NCBI GenBank assembly: GCA_964621645.1
Contig: CAZUMH010000013.1
Coordinates: 1-46,873, forward strand
Direction: 5' to 3'
From: CAZUMH01 sp964621645
Lineage (GTDB): Bacteria > Zhuqueibacterota > QNDG01 > JAGLOF01
Length of the DNA: 46,873 nt
Shown here: positions 16,067 to 23,389 of the stretch, one piece after another
How the letters are laid out: each line of letters opens with the position of its first letter
Numbering within the stretch: position 1 is the first letter of the stretch
Made by a program: the position numbers and the translations under genes
Notes under the pieces: generated by a model
The model's database searches: none
What the model saw: only the letters and a program-made list of their open reading frames with translations
Told to the model about the DNA's origin: nothing

Positions 16067-16681
16067 TTAAGCCGCGGACAATTCCTTGAAGTGCCCTTCC
16101 AGTATTTTTCGTAAAAGATGAATGTTGCTGTCATCTTTCTCCAGATAAAAAGTACGGGATCTGTTATTTTTTTTCGATTTTAACACAAGGACCGCATCCG
16201 AAAACGAAATGGAACCAATCTCTTCCCAGGGTATGGTTCTGTATCCATGGAACCGTTTGCTGTATGTGATCCCATCCTTATCAGCCCGCAGCTGCAATGC
16301 CCCCTTTATTCTCTTGATAATTATGGGCAGCCCCGCTATGAACAGGATACCCACGATGATTTGCACCAGATAGGCGCCCTTGCTCCCTTGCATTCTCAAC
16401 AGGATACCGCCCAGCAGAAGCACAATCCCTGACAGTCTGGTAAACGTCGTTTCAAAGTGGTCGCCCAGCAGCTTCAGCGCCCTCTCGTATCGCAGACCGG
16501 AACCTATAAGGAAAATTCCTAAAATTATTGCCGTTATTCGGATTACCAGATAAAAAAGAGTAGCATCTTTAACAGGGTCCATCAGCGATAATAACATAGT
16601 CAGGCCGGTAGCAATAAGTTGGATTCTCTCTGTTCTTTTTCTTGTTTTTTTCGATTTAGTGTGATACGCAACGGTAATCAA
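16067..16681 (-). CDS. Membrane protein with C-terminal PH-like domain
   Basis: The 204-residue product begins at a TTG codon (16681) with GGGGAGG five bases upstream. Hydrophobic segments (about 22-35, 43-62, 82-98, 104-121) suggest three or four membrane helices. After KRIKGALQLRADKDGI the C-terminus (RTIPWEEIGSISFSDAVLVL) looks like the small PH-type domain seen in other bacterial membrane proteins. Function is unknown; a stress or envelope role is typical of such proteins but is not shown here. Confidence 0.62.
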   Translation of the reverse strand: MITVAYHTKSKKTRKRTERIQLIATGLTMLLSLMDPVKDATLFYLVIRITAIILGIFLIGSGLRYERALKLLGDHFETTFTRLSGIVLLLGGILLRMQGSKGAYLVQIIVGILFIAGLPIIIKRIKGALQLRADKDGITYSKRFHGYRTIPWEEIGSISFSDAVLVLKSKKNNRSRTFYLEKDDSNIHLLRKILEGHFKELSAA

Positions 16682-16705
16682 AGCAGCCTCCCCTGTCTGT
16701 CCAAT

Positions 16706-16734
16706 AACATACTACAATTATATTTTATTTGCAA
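16706..16734 (-). promoter_or_regulatory. Promoter for the PH-like membrane protein
   Basis: On the minus strand: TTGCAA (16734-16729), 17-base spacer, TATGTT (16711-16706). It leads directly to the TTG-start gene. Confidence 0.55.
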
Positions 16735-16888
16735 CAGGAAACCAATCTCAATATATTGCCTGAATAGCCGCCATCTCCGCCCAAAAACGTTTGTATCCAT
16801 TTCCCGGCGATCCGAGGAACAGGGTCTTCTCCGGCTATGTGAAAGAAACTGCAGGGGAATCCGGGAGTTCTGAACAAATAAAATAATC

Positions 16889-16917
16889 TTGCAAATAACT
16901 CATCAAATTCTTATAAT
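16889..16917 (+). promoter_or_regulatory. Promoter for the gene at 17032
   Basis: TTGCAA (16889-16894), 17-base spacer, and a perfect TATAAT (16912-16917). Leader about 108 bases. The 350-base gap 16682-17031 holds only this and the divergent promoter. Confidence 0.65.
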
Positions 16918-17031
16918 AGTCCCGAAAAACCCGGCCCCCCTCACCCTGGTTCACGCCCGTTTTAGGGAAGAGGAGGATCGTTTGCCGGAACACTCTTCTT
17001 ATCCGGATAATCTATCAAAAGAGGTGAATTC

Positions 17032-17673
17032 GTGCGGGAATCCTTGAGAAAATATCTGTCTGCGTCGGCTTTTTCTCTGTTCATTCGTTTGCTTCTCGAG
17101 CTCATTATTGTCTTTTTGGGCGTCTATTTTGCTTTTCTTTTCAATGAATACACCAGCAGCTTAGAACACAAGAAAAGTAAAATACAACTCTTGCAGGGCA
17201 TGAATACGGAAATAGAATATTTTATCGGGGGCGCGGAAAAGCGCGAACCTGAAATGCAAGGAAAATTCACAGAATGGCAGCAGTCCGTCAAGGCAGGCAA
17301 CAGGAAGACACCGCTCTATTTCGTTATGCAGGGAAACGCCCTGCCCACCAACGACATGTGGCAGGTTATTCTCTCTTCCGACGGGATCAACCTGCTCGAT
17401 GTGTCCTCCATATTTGAATTGTCCAAGTACTATACATCTTTCGATATAATGCTTTCCAAATATCAAAAACTCATTAATTTCGCCGAAGAGAAGGTAATCC
17501 CTTTCGAAAACAGACCCAATTATTTTTATCTGGCTGACGGCAGCCTGAAGCCTACATACAACGCCTACATCCAGCGCTACTCCGATTTTCTGGAACTGTT
17601 TGAATTAATGATAAAAGACAGTAAGTTACTCCGAAAGAATCTACAGGAAAAAATCGAGCTGCTGCAGCAATAA
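17032..17673 (+). CDS. Single-pass membrane protein, DUF6090-like
   Basis: The 213-residue product starts at GTG 17032 with AGAGGTG upstream. The N-terminal stretch FIRLLLELIIVFLGVYFAF is one membrane helix followed by LFNEYTSSLEHKKSK, a layout like DUF6090 proteins of FCB bacteria. The rest is predicted helical with many charges and ends in a coiled-coil-like LLRKNLQEKIELLQQ. No catalytic motif is visible. Function is unknown. Confidence 0.6.
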   Translation: MRESLRKYLSASAFSLFIRLLLELIIVFLGVYFAFLFNEYTSSLEHKKSKIQLLQGMNTEIEYFIGGAEKREPEMQGKFTEWQQSVKAGNRKTPLYFVMQGNALPTNDMWQVILSSDGINLLDVSSIFELSKYYTSFDIMLSKYQKLINFAEEKVIPFENRPNYFYLADGSLKPTYNAYIQRYSDFLELFELMIKDSKLLRKNLQEKIELLQQ

Positions 17674-17682
17674 TACATGAGA

Positions 17683-17711
17683 GAACGCCCGACCGCAAAG
17701 GCCGGGCGTTC
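17683..17711. terminator. Strong hairpin between convergent genes
   Basis: GAACGCCCG (17683-17691) pairs with CGGGCGTTC (17703-17711) and two further pairs extend the stem. No T-run follows on either strand, so it is a weak intrinsic terminator at most, serving both the 17032 gene and the FadL-like gene. Confidence 0.4.
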
Positions 17712-17754
17712 GGGGGAGGGGAGGAGAAGAGAAAGTGCCAAATCTATGAAGGGA

Positions 17755-19134
17755 TCACCACCCGGTGAGCCGATAGGTCAAGCCGGCCATCACCCTATCG
17801 GTACGAATCGTTTCACTGGTGCCGCCGGGCGTGTAGCTGTCCATAGAATACCGCTGCTGCGTTCCCTTTACATAGGTTAGGTGGAACGTGGTAAACGGAT
17901 CCATGCGGAACCCCAGCCCGGCAGTAATGTATTCCCGGTCCAGCGTTTCATCCGCATCGTACAGCGGCGAAGGCACCAGCCGGTATCCGCCGCGCAGGCT
18001 CAATCCGCTGCCGGGCACCCTGAGCTCGGCACCGAATCCATAGGACAATACCGGCCGGAAATCCGTAGTGAAATTAACATTTTCAAAGATAAGATCATCG
18101 TAATCACTGTCCCATTCCATCCCGGAAGGGATAGCGAACTTGGTCTTGGTCCAGTCACGATAACTGCAGGAAGCCGTTAACAGCAGTCTATCCAAGTCGA
18201 GGGCGACACCGCCGCTGACGCTGGCCGGATACCGCACCAGATACTCCCACTCACCGCTGCCCAGATCCATCTCGTCGAGATAATCATCATCGAAGAGAAG
18301 CGCATCCGTGCTCGAATAGGTTTCATTGACCCGCAGCGTGAAGGGCAGATCGACGGAGAATCCCATCCGCAGATCGTTGTTTAACTCAAATAATCCGCCG
18401 ATTCGCGTAGCCCACCCGGTAAAACTGGAATTGATATATTGGCTGACCTCGTAGTGATTGTAATTGGCGGGAAATTGATTGTACCCGTCCTCGACGTCAT
18501 CCTGCTCAAAGAGAAAATCGTACGCCGAGCTTCCGCTGTATCCGCTGAATGTCACCCCCATGGAGAAGCTGGGTGACAGGGCCATACCGCCGCCCAGGGA
18601 CCAGGCCCCCAGATGTCCGTTCTCCCGGATCACTTCTCCCTGCTGCACATTGGTATTGTAGGGATAGCTGGCGAGCTGGCCCTCGTCATTTTCCAGATCA
18701 AAGGTCAAGCCGTTGTCCAGGGTGTTGAAACCGCTGAACGAGAGAAAGTCATCCATGTCCTTGAAACGGTTGTAGCCGAATGCCAACACAAGACTGCCCC
18801 TGGTCGTGGGAAACCGGTAGGCCATTCCCGCGGATTTGAACGCGGTGAAATTTTCACTTTGCAGGGTGGTGCTGCCGGCAAATTCCGCTTCATTCTGAAA
18901 GCGCTGATAGTACATATCGACACTCAGCTCACTGTTTCGTAATAATGTCAAACAAGCAGGATTCCAATAGATGGCGCTGTAATCATTAGCCGCGGCCGTA
19001 TAGGCTCCGCCCAGGGAGAGAGCCCGTGCCCCCACTCCGTTGCCATTATCAAGAAAGCGCACCGCTTCTTCCGGAGTCTGCGCCGCCGCACCGGACAGTG
19101 CCGCCAGACATATCAATACAAACATCCGTTTCAT
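17755..19134 (-). CDS. FadL/PorV-like outer-membrane protein
   Basis: The 459-residue product starts at ATG 19134 with AAAGGAGG upstream and a signal peptide ending LSGAAAQ. The mature N-terminus VRFLDNGNGVGARALSLGGAY followed by YSAIYWNPACL is the hallmark of the OmpP1/FadL/PorV-like barrel group (G-A-R-A-x-x-x-G-A-x-x-A and W-N-P-A). It continues with barrel strands and ends LTYRLTGW with a C-terminal aromatic. FadL members import hydrophobic compounds; PorV members are type IX secretion shuttles. The two type IX-sorted proteins at the right end of the window make PorV-like function worth testing. It follows the Ser/Arg-rich lipoprotein gene by 32 bases in one operon. Confidence 0.82.
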   Translation of the reverse strand: MKRMFVLICLAALSGAAAQTPEEAVRFLDNGNGVGARALSLGGAYTAAANDYSAIYWNPACLTLLRNSELSVDMYYQRFQNEAEFAGSTTLQSENFTAFKSAGMAYRFPTTRGSLVLAFGYNRFKDMDDFLSFSGFNTLDNGLTFDLENDEGQLASYPYNTNVQQGEVIRENGHLGAWSLGGGMALSPSFSMGVTFSGYSGSSAYDFLFEQDDVEDGYNQFPANYNHYEVSQYINSSFTGWATRIGGLFELNNDLRMGFSVDLPFTLRVNETYSSTDALLFDDDYLDEMDLGSGEWEYLVRYPASVSGGVALDLDRLLLTASCSYRDWTKTKFAIPSGMEWDSDYDDLIFENVNFTTDFRPVLSYGFGAELRVPGSGLSLRGGYRLVPSPLYDADETLDREYITAGLGFRMDPFTTFHLTYVKGTQQRYSMDSYTPGGTSETIRTDRVMAGLTYRLTGW

Positions 19135-19166
19135 TGGGGACCTCCTTTCCGAGATACGCGTCATCA

Positions 19167-20399
19167 TTACCGGCCCCTTCTGCCGCTGGACCGGCTGGAA
19201 GAGCTGCTGCGTGAAGAACCGGATGATCGGCTTGATCCGCTGTGGGAACTGCTGGACCGGGAAATCGAAGAGCCGCTCGACCTGCTCCCTGATGAAGACA
19301 CACTGGAGCTGCTCCGGCCGCTGCTGGAACTCCTGCTCACTGTGGACCGGCTCAACGCCTTTCTCCCGCTGCTGGTACGGCTGCTGGAACGGCTAACGGT
19401 GCTGGCGCTGTTCCTGCTCCGGGAAGTGACGTTTCTGTTTCCGCTGTTCGATGATCGACTGGTTGAAGATCTTTTCTGAGTGGAACTGGTAATTCGTCTT
19501 GAAGAGCTTGAGCGGTTGGACGAGGACCGGTCGCTCTTATCCTTGGATACGACACTCTTGCCCAGATTCCGGATCCCGGTTATCACCGAAGACAGGGAGT
19601 TTCTCTCCTTCCGGGAGTCGGTGCCGCTCTTGTCCACCCGTTCCTTGGTGACCGCGGTCCTTCTTCTCCGGGTATCATCGCTGCGGCTGGTAGTTGTCGT
19701 CTTTTCAGATCCGCCCGTTCCGCCGCTTTTGGTGATCCGGCTGGTCCAGGTCCTGCTGCGGGAAGTTCTGTCATCTGAAGCGGTTCTATCCGAGGTTGGC
19801 CTCAGGAAACTCCTGCGGCTGGTCGTGCGGGTACCGAACGATTCATCACCCTTGTCCACTCCCTTCGCCAGAGTGTGCCTGCCCGTGCCGGTCCATCTGG
19901 TGGTAAAGAGAGATCCTCTGCGGTTAAAATCGCGCTGGGCCAGTGTTCGGTTCCGGTAATAATCGCCATAATGATGATGATTATTGTAGTACCAGCCATC
20001 GTTTCCATACCAGTAGTCGTAGCTGTAATAGCCAAAATGGTAGGGATTATACCAGTGATAAGGATAGTACCCGTTCCACCCGACATAGAAATCGTATCCG
20101 GGACCCCAGTAATAATAGGAATATCGCCAGGAAGGATGCCAGCCGCAATACCAGAAAGGATCCACATACCAGATGTACCAGGGATCGTAAAAGTCATAGC
20201 TCCAGTAAACCGGATCGTCTACATATTCGTCGTCATATATCTGATCGACGTATTCACTTTCATATACATCGGTGGAATTGGGCTCATACACCTGTCTTTC
20301 CATCCGGTGTACCGTGCCGAAGCTGGTGTAGCATCCGGAATAGAGGAATGCCGCCGCGAGGGCAAGCAGAATCACACTGATGCGTTTATTTGTTTTCAT
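19167..20399 (-). CDS. Tyr/Trp-rich, Ser/Arg-rich lipoprotein
   Basis: The 410-residue product starts at ATG 20399 (AAAGGAGG upstream) with a lipoprotein signal ending at Cys23 (LYSGC). Residues about 50-160 are extremely aromatic, rich in Tyr, Trp, Gly and His (for example YWSYDFYDPWYIWYVDPFWY). From about 165 the chain becomes a low-complexity, strongly basic Ser/Arg/Thr tail that reaches the C-terminus as repeated SRSS/GSSRSS units. Such tails are probably disordered and could bind polyanions such as LPS, DNA or exopolysaccharide. I recognise no family for the tail. The 3' half has a skewed sequence, so reverse-strand frames there are open but not real. Expression appears sigma-54 dependent (see the promoter entry). 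Confidence 0.8.
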   Translation of the reverse strand: MKTNKRISVILLALAAAFLYSGCYTSFGTVHRMERQVYEPNSTDVYESEYVDQIYDDEYVDDPVYWSYDFYDPWYIWYVDPFWYCGWHPSWRYSYYYWGPGYDFYVGWNGYYPYHWYNPYHFGYYSYDYWYGNDGWYYNNHHHYGDYYRNRTLAQRDFNRRGSLFTTRWTGTGRHTLAKGVDKGDESFGTRTTSRRSFLRPTSDRTASDDRTSRSRTWTSRITKSGGTGGSEKTTTTSRSDDTRRRRTAVTKERVDKSGTDSRKERNSLSSVITGIRNLGKSVVSKDKSDRSSSNRSSSSRRITSSTQKRSSTSRSSNSGNRNVTSRSRNSASTVSRSSSRTSSGRKALSRSTVSRSSSSGRSSSSVSSSGSRSSGSSISRSSSSHSGSSRSSGSSRSSSSSRSSGRRGR

Positions 20400-20445
20400 G
20401 ATACACCTCCTTTCCTCCGTTACATCTCTTTCACGCCGGAAAGAG

Positions 20446-20461
20446 GACAAAGAGTGTGCCA
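20446..20461 (-). promoter_or_regulatory. Sigma-54 promoter of the lipoprotein/FadL operon
   Basis: On the minus strand from 20461 the sequence is TGGCAC-ACTCT-TTGTC. It matches TGGCAC-N5-TTGCW with one mismatch (GC to GT), and the -24 and -12 elements have the exact spacing. The transcript would start near 20435, 36 bases before ATG 20399, leaving the ribosome site intact. Confidence 0.7.
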
Positions 20462-20546
20462 CGATGAGTGAGCAAAAAATTATGATTGTTTTTACTGTAG
20501 TTAGGAAAACATTATGGATGGGACAAAAAGAAAAGAGGGTGACAAT

Positions 20547-20586
20547 TGTAAACGTCGTTTACAGCATAATGTAACGTTTGTTAACA
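20547..20586. promoter_or_regulatory. Tandem dyads, probable activator binding sites (UAS)
   Basis: A perfect inverted repeat, TGTAAACG-T-CGTTTACA (20547-20563), is followed by a second, imperfect 17-base copy (20570-20586, TGTAAC...GTTAACA). The centres are 23 bp apart, about two helical turns, and lie about 110-150 bp upstream of the predicted sigma-54 start. That is the usual place for an NtrC-type enhancer site. A smaller palindrome ACAGTAACTGT (20584-20594) overlaps the second copy. Confidence 0.6.
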
Positions 20587-20630
20587 GTAACTGTTTCAGA
20601 GAGGTGAACTGGTCATCGCTGCCTATGGGA

Positions 20631-22079
20631 CTAGGGATGCAAGTTGTAGCGGTCTAGTTTTTTGTGAAGCCCGGGGCGGCTGATCCCCAGCAGCTCCGCA
20701 GCTTTACGAATATTGCCGTCGCTCTCATTAAGGGCCTCCCGGATCAGGCTGATTTCCAATGATTCCACCCGCTGCTTCAAACCGGCATCCTTTTCGCCTT
20801 CATCCCGGATAAGAGTTCCGGCCCGCTGAAAGCGGGGAGATAGGTGCTCGGATGTAATCATGACGCCCTCGTCAGCGAGGGTGGCTGCCCGTTCGATCTC
20901 GTTTTCCAATTCCCGGATATTCCCCGGCCAGGGCGCCGCTGTGAGGATGTGAAGTGCCTCCGGTGCGATGCCGTTTATCTTCTTGTTTATCCTCGATGAG
21001 TATTTTTTCAGGAAATGTTCAGCCAAATCCTGAATGTCTTCCCGTCGCTGCCGCAGGGTCGGCAGTTCGATGGGGAAAACGTTCAGCCGGTAGTAAAGAT
21101 CCTCTCTGAAGCGGCCGCTCTTCACATCATCTTCGAGATTTCGGTGGGTAGCCGCGATGATTCTCACATCCACCTGTATGGTGCGGGAAGAACCCACCGA
21201 CTTTACCTCACCGTCCTGGAGCACCCGCAGCAATCCCAGCTGCATGGCGGGTGACATGTCTCCCACCTCATCAAGGAAAACCGTCCCCTCATCGGCGGTC
21301 TCAAAGATACCTTTCTTGTTTTCTACAGCTCCGGTGAAGGCTCCCCGTACGTGTCCGAAGAGTTCGCTCTCCAGCAGGGAATCGGGCAGAGCACCGCAGT
21401 TCTGGGCAATGAAGAGCTTGTCTTTCCGGGATGAATTATAGTGAATGGCACGGGCCAGCATCTCCTTGCCGGTGCCGGTCTCACCCCGCAGCATCACCGT
21501 CGTCGGTGTATCCACTACTTTTTTGACCAGCTTGAAGATCTGCAGCATTCCGGGGCTGTGACCGATAATATTTGAAAAGTCGTATTGCTCATCCAGGTTC
21601 TGTCTCAGCAGACTGTTTTCCTGTTCCAATCGCCGATTTGCGGCCCGCAGTTCCTGGGTCAGGCGCCGGTTCTCCTTCTCCATATGATAGCGTTCCACTG
21701 CTCTTCTTATGATGAGGAGCAGGGTCTCGGGCTCCCAGGGTTTGGAGACATAATAAAATATCTGTCCTTCATTCACCGCTGCGATGGAGGCGTGGACATC
21801 GGCATAGGCGGTGATGAGGATACGAACCGAATCTGGATGTCTTTTCAGGGAACGGACCAGAAGCTGTACGCCTGTCATGCCGGGCATACGCTGATCGGCC
21901 AGGATGACCGCCGGTTTGTGTTTTTCCAGAAGGAGAAGGGCCTCGGCCCCGCTTGAGGATTTGAGTATAGTGTACTCCTCCTTCAGCAGACGTTCCAGCG
22001 AGTTGAGCACTTCCGGCTGATCATCGACGATAAGGATGATATCCTTGCTATCGGGACGCTTCTTTACTGATTTGGGCAT
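20631..22079 (-). CDS. Sigma-54-dependent response regulator (NtrC/AtoC class)
   Basis: The 482-residue protein has a receiver domain (about 15-130; acidic pocket IVDDQ and phospho-acceptor Asp in ILADQRMPGMTG), a coiled linker, and an AAA+ domain (about 165-395) with Walker A GETGTGKE, the sigma-54 contact GAFTGA and Walker B TVFLDEVGD. It ends in a Fis-type HTH (GNIRKAAELLGISRPGLHKK). It activates sigma-54 RNA polymerase by ATP hydrolysis at enhancer sites. No sensor kinase is adjacent. Its C-terminus is 45-85 bases from the tandem dyads, and the operon beyond carries a sigma-54 promoter, making that operon the likely target. It begins 12 bases after the PatB-like gene. Confidence 0.92.
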   Translation of the reverse strand: MPKSVKKRPDSKDIILIVDDQPEVLNSLERLLKEEYTILKSSSGAEALLLLEKHKPAVILADQRMPGMTGVQLLVRSLKRHPDSVRILITAYADVHASIAAVNEGQIFYYVSKPWEPETLLLIIRRAVERYHMEKENRRLTQELRAANRRLEQENSLLRQNLDEQYDFSNIIGHSPGMLQIFKLVKKVVDTPTTVMLRGETGTGKEMLARAIHYNSSRKDKLFIAQNCGALPDSLLESELFGHVRGAFTGAVENKKGIFETADEGTVFLDEVGDMSPAMQLGLLRVLQDGEVKSVGSSRTIQVDVRIIAATHRNLEDDVKSGRFREDLYYRLNVFPIELPTLRQRREDIQDLAEHFLKKYSSRINKKINGIAPEALHILTAAPWPGNIRELENEIERAATLADEGVMITSEHLSPRFQRAGTLIRDEGEKDAGLKQRVESLEISLIREALNESDGNIRKAAELLGISRPGLHKKLDRYNLHP

Positions 22080-22091
22080 GATTTTTTACCA

Positions 22092-23231
22092 CTAGATTTT
22101 TTTAACCGCCCGCTCCATCCTCTCCAGTCCTCTCTCAAGAACAGAAGGAGGGCAGGCGAAATTTAACCGGACAAACCCGGGTGTTCCAAAATCTCTGCCG
22201 CAGGATAATCCCACCCCGGCCTTTTCGAAAAACGCTGCCGGTCGCTCCAGCGGCAGATCCCGGCAGTCAATCCAGAGAAGGTACGTGGCTTCAGGTGTCA
22301 GGGTACGCAGACCCGGCATGCCGTTTATCCTGTCGACTGCCGCATCCCTGTTCTGTCGCAGACGGACCAGGACCGCATCCAGCCATTCCCGGCCTTCATT
22401 ATAAGCAGCCTGTGCCGCCACATACCCGAACACATTGATATGCGGTACAATACCCCGCGCGGCAGCGAGAAACCGCTGTCGCAGGGATTTATCCGGAATG
22501 ACAGCGAAAGAACAGCCTAGTCCTGGTATGTTGAACGTCTTCGAGGGCGCCATCAGGGTGATCGTCCTCCGGGCCACTTCCTCGTCAAGAACGGCCGTGG
22601 GAAGATGGCCGCTTTCTTCCTTCAGGATGAGATCGCAGTGGATCTCATCGGAACATATAATGATATCATGCTCCAGGCAGATTGCCGCCATCCTCTCCTG
22701 CTCCTCCCTGGTGAACAGCCGGCCGCAGGGATTATGGGGCGAACAGAAAAGGAACAATCTGGTATTTTTGCCAATGGTGTCCCGGAACCGCTGCTCGTCG
22801 AGCACCCAGCGATCCCCGTCCTCCAGCATGGGAAAGGTCAGGCAGCGCTTCTTAAAATTTTCGGGTGCGGAAAGGAAAGGCGGATAGACGGGAATGGTGG
22901 TCACAACCTCATCCCCTTCCTCACCAACTGCCCGGCAGGATATGTTGATTCCGGTCACCAGACCAGGCAGGCAGACCAGCCAGCCGGGATTCACCTTCCA
23001 GGAGTAGCGCTGTTCCAGCCAGCCGCAGATGGTCTCTATAAAAACGGCCGGGACATGAGTGTACCCGTAAATGGGATGCTCGGCACGCTTCTTCAGCGCC
23101 TTGGTAACGGCGGGAGGAGAGGGAAAATCCATATCCGCCACCCACATGGGGATGATATCCTTCCCGGCGTATCTGTCCCATTTAATACTGCTGGTCCCCT
23201 GGCGTGATAGTATCCTGTCAAAATCGAACAA
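22092..23231 (-). CDS. patB: MalY/PatB-type C-S lyase (cystathionine beta-lyase)
   Basis: The 379-residue cytoplasmic PLP enzyme begins at TTG 23231 behind CAGGAGAG. It has the PatB/MalY signatures IPMWVADMDF near the N-terminus, IYGYTH, VVTTIPVYPPF, LFCSPHNPCGR, CSDEIHCDLIL and LMAPSKTFNIPGL, where the Lys forms the Schiff base. These enzymes split cystathionine or cysteine conjugates into pyruvate, ammonia and a thiol, and some act as regulators. It is the first gene of a two-gene operon with the sigma-54 regulator, an unusual pairing. Confidence 0.88.
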   Translation of the reverse strand: MFDFDRILSRQGTSSIKWDRYAGKDIIPMWVADMDFPSPPAVTKALKKRAEHPIYGYTHVPAVFIETICGWLEQRYSWKVNPGWLVCLPGLVTGINISCRAVGEEGDEVVTTIPVYPPFLSAPENFKKRCLTFPMLEDGDRWVLDEQRFRDTIGKNTRLFLFCSPHNPCGRLFTREEQERMAAICLEHDIIICSDEIHCDLILKEESGHLPTAVLDEEVARRTITLMAPSKTFNIPGLGCSFAVIPDKSLRQRFLAAARGIVPHINVFGYVAAQAAYNEGREWLDAVLVRLRQNRDAAVDRINGMPGLRTLTPEATYLLWIDCRDLPLERPAAFFEKAGVGLSCGRDFGTPGFVRLNFACPPSVLERGLERMERAVKKI

Positions 23232-23264
23232 ATCGATCTCTCCTGGAATCCGTTACATAGAAAT

Positions 23265-23294
23265 GGAATTGTTTCTAATATGCAAACAATTTCC
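23265..23294. promoter_or_regulatory. Dyad (operator candidate) upstream of the PatB-like gene
   Basis: GGAATTGTTT (23265-23274) and AAACAATTTCC (23284-23294) form an inverted repeat with 9 bases between the arms. It covers the -10 box and spacer of the minus-strand promoter at 23277-23305, as a repressor site would. Confidence 0.5.
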
Positions 23295-23305
23295 CTTGGA
23301 GTCAA
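23277..23305 (-). promoter_or_regulatory. Promoter for the PatB/sigma-54 regulator operon
   Basis: On the minus strand: TTGACT (23305-23300), 17-base spacer, CATATT (23282-23277). Confidence 0.5.
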
Positions 23306-23320
23306 TACCCGAAAAATCTT

Positions 23321-23349
23321 TTGCTTCTCCTCCCGGATTGTACTAAATT
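23321..23349 (+). promoter_or_regulatory. Promoter for the Gfo/Idh-lpxB-lpxK operon
   Basis: TTGCTT (23321-23326), 17-base spacer, TAAATT (23344-23349); transcript start near 23356. The coding frame is open back to this TTG, which should not be taken as the start codon. Confidence 0.65.
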
Positions 23350-23389
23350 AAAACGTATCAAAGCGGACACCAGCGAGAAAGGAACACCT

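Noticed and set aside
15908..16114. 68-codon frame on the plus strand
   Set aside because: It includes the terminator at 15973-16012, so it cannot be an independent gene.
16982..17045. TTG-started short frame behind AGGAGG upstream of the 17032 gene
   Set aside because: It overlaps the GTG start out of frame and ends soon after. The strong AGGAGG is notable, but a TTG start plus a short peptide is not enough.
19480..19959. 159-codon open frame on the plus strand
   Set aside because: It is the complement of the Ser/Arg repeat region; composition explains the lack of stops.
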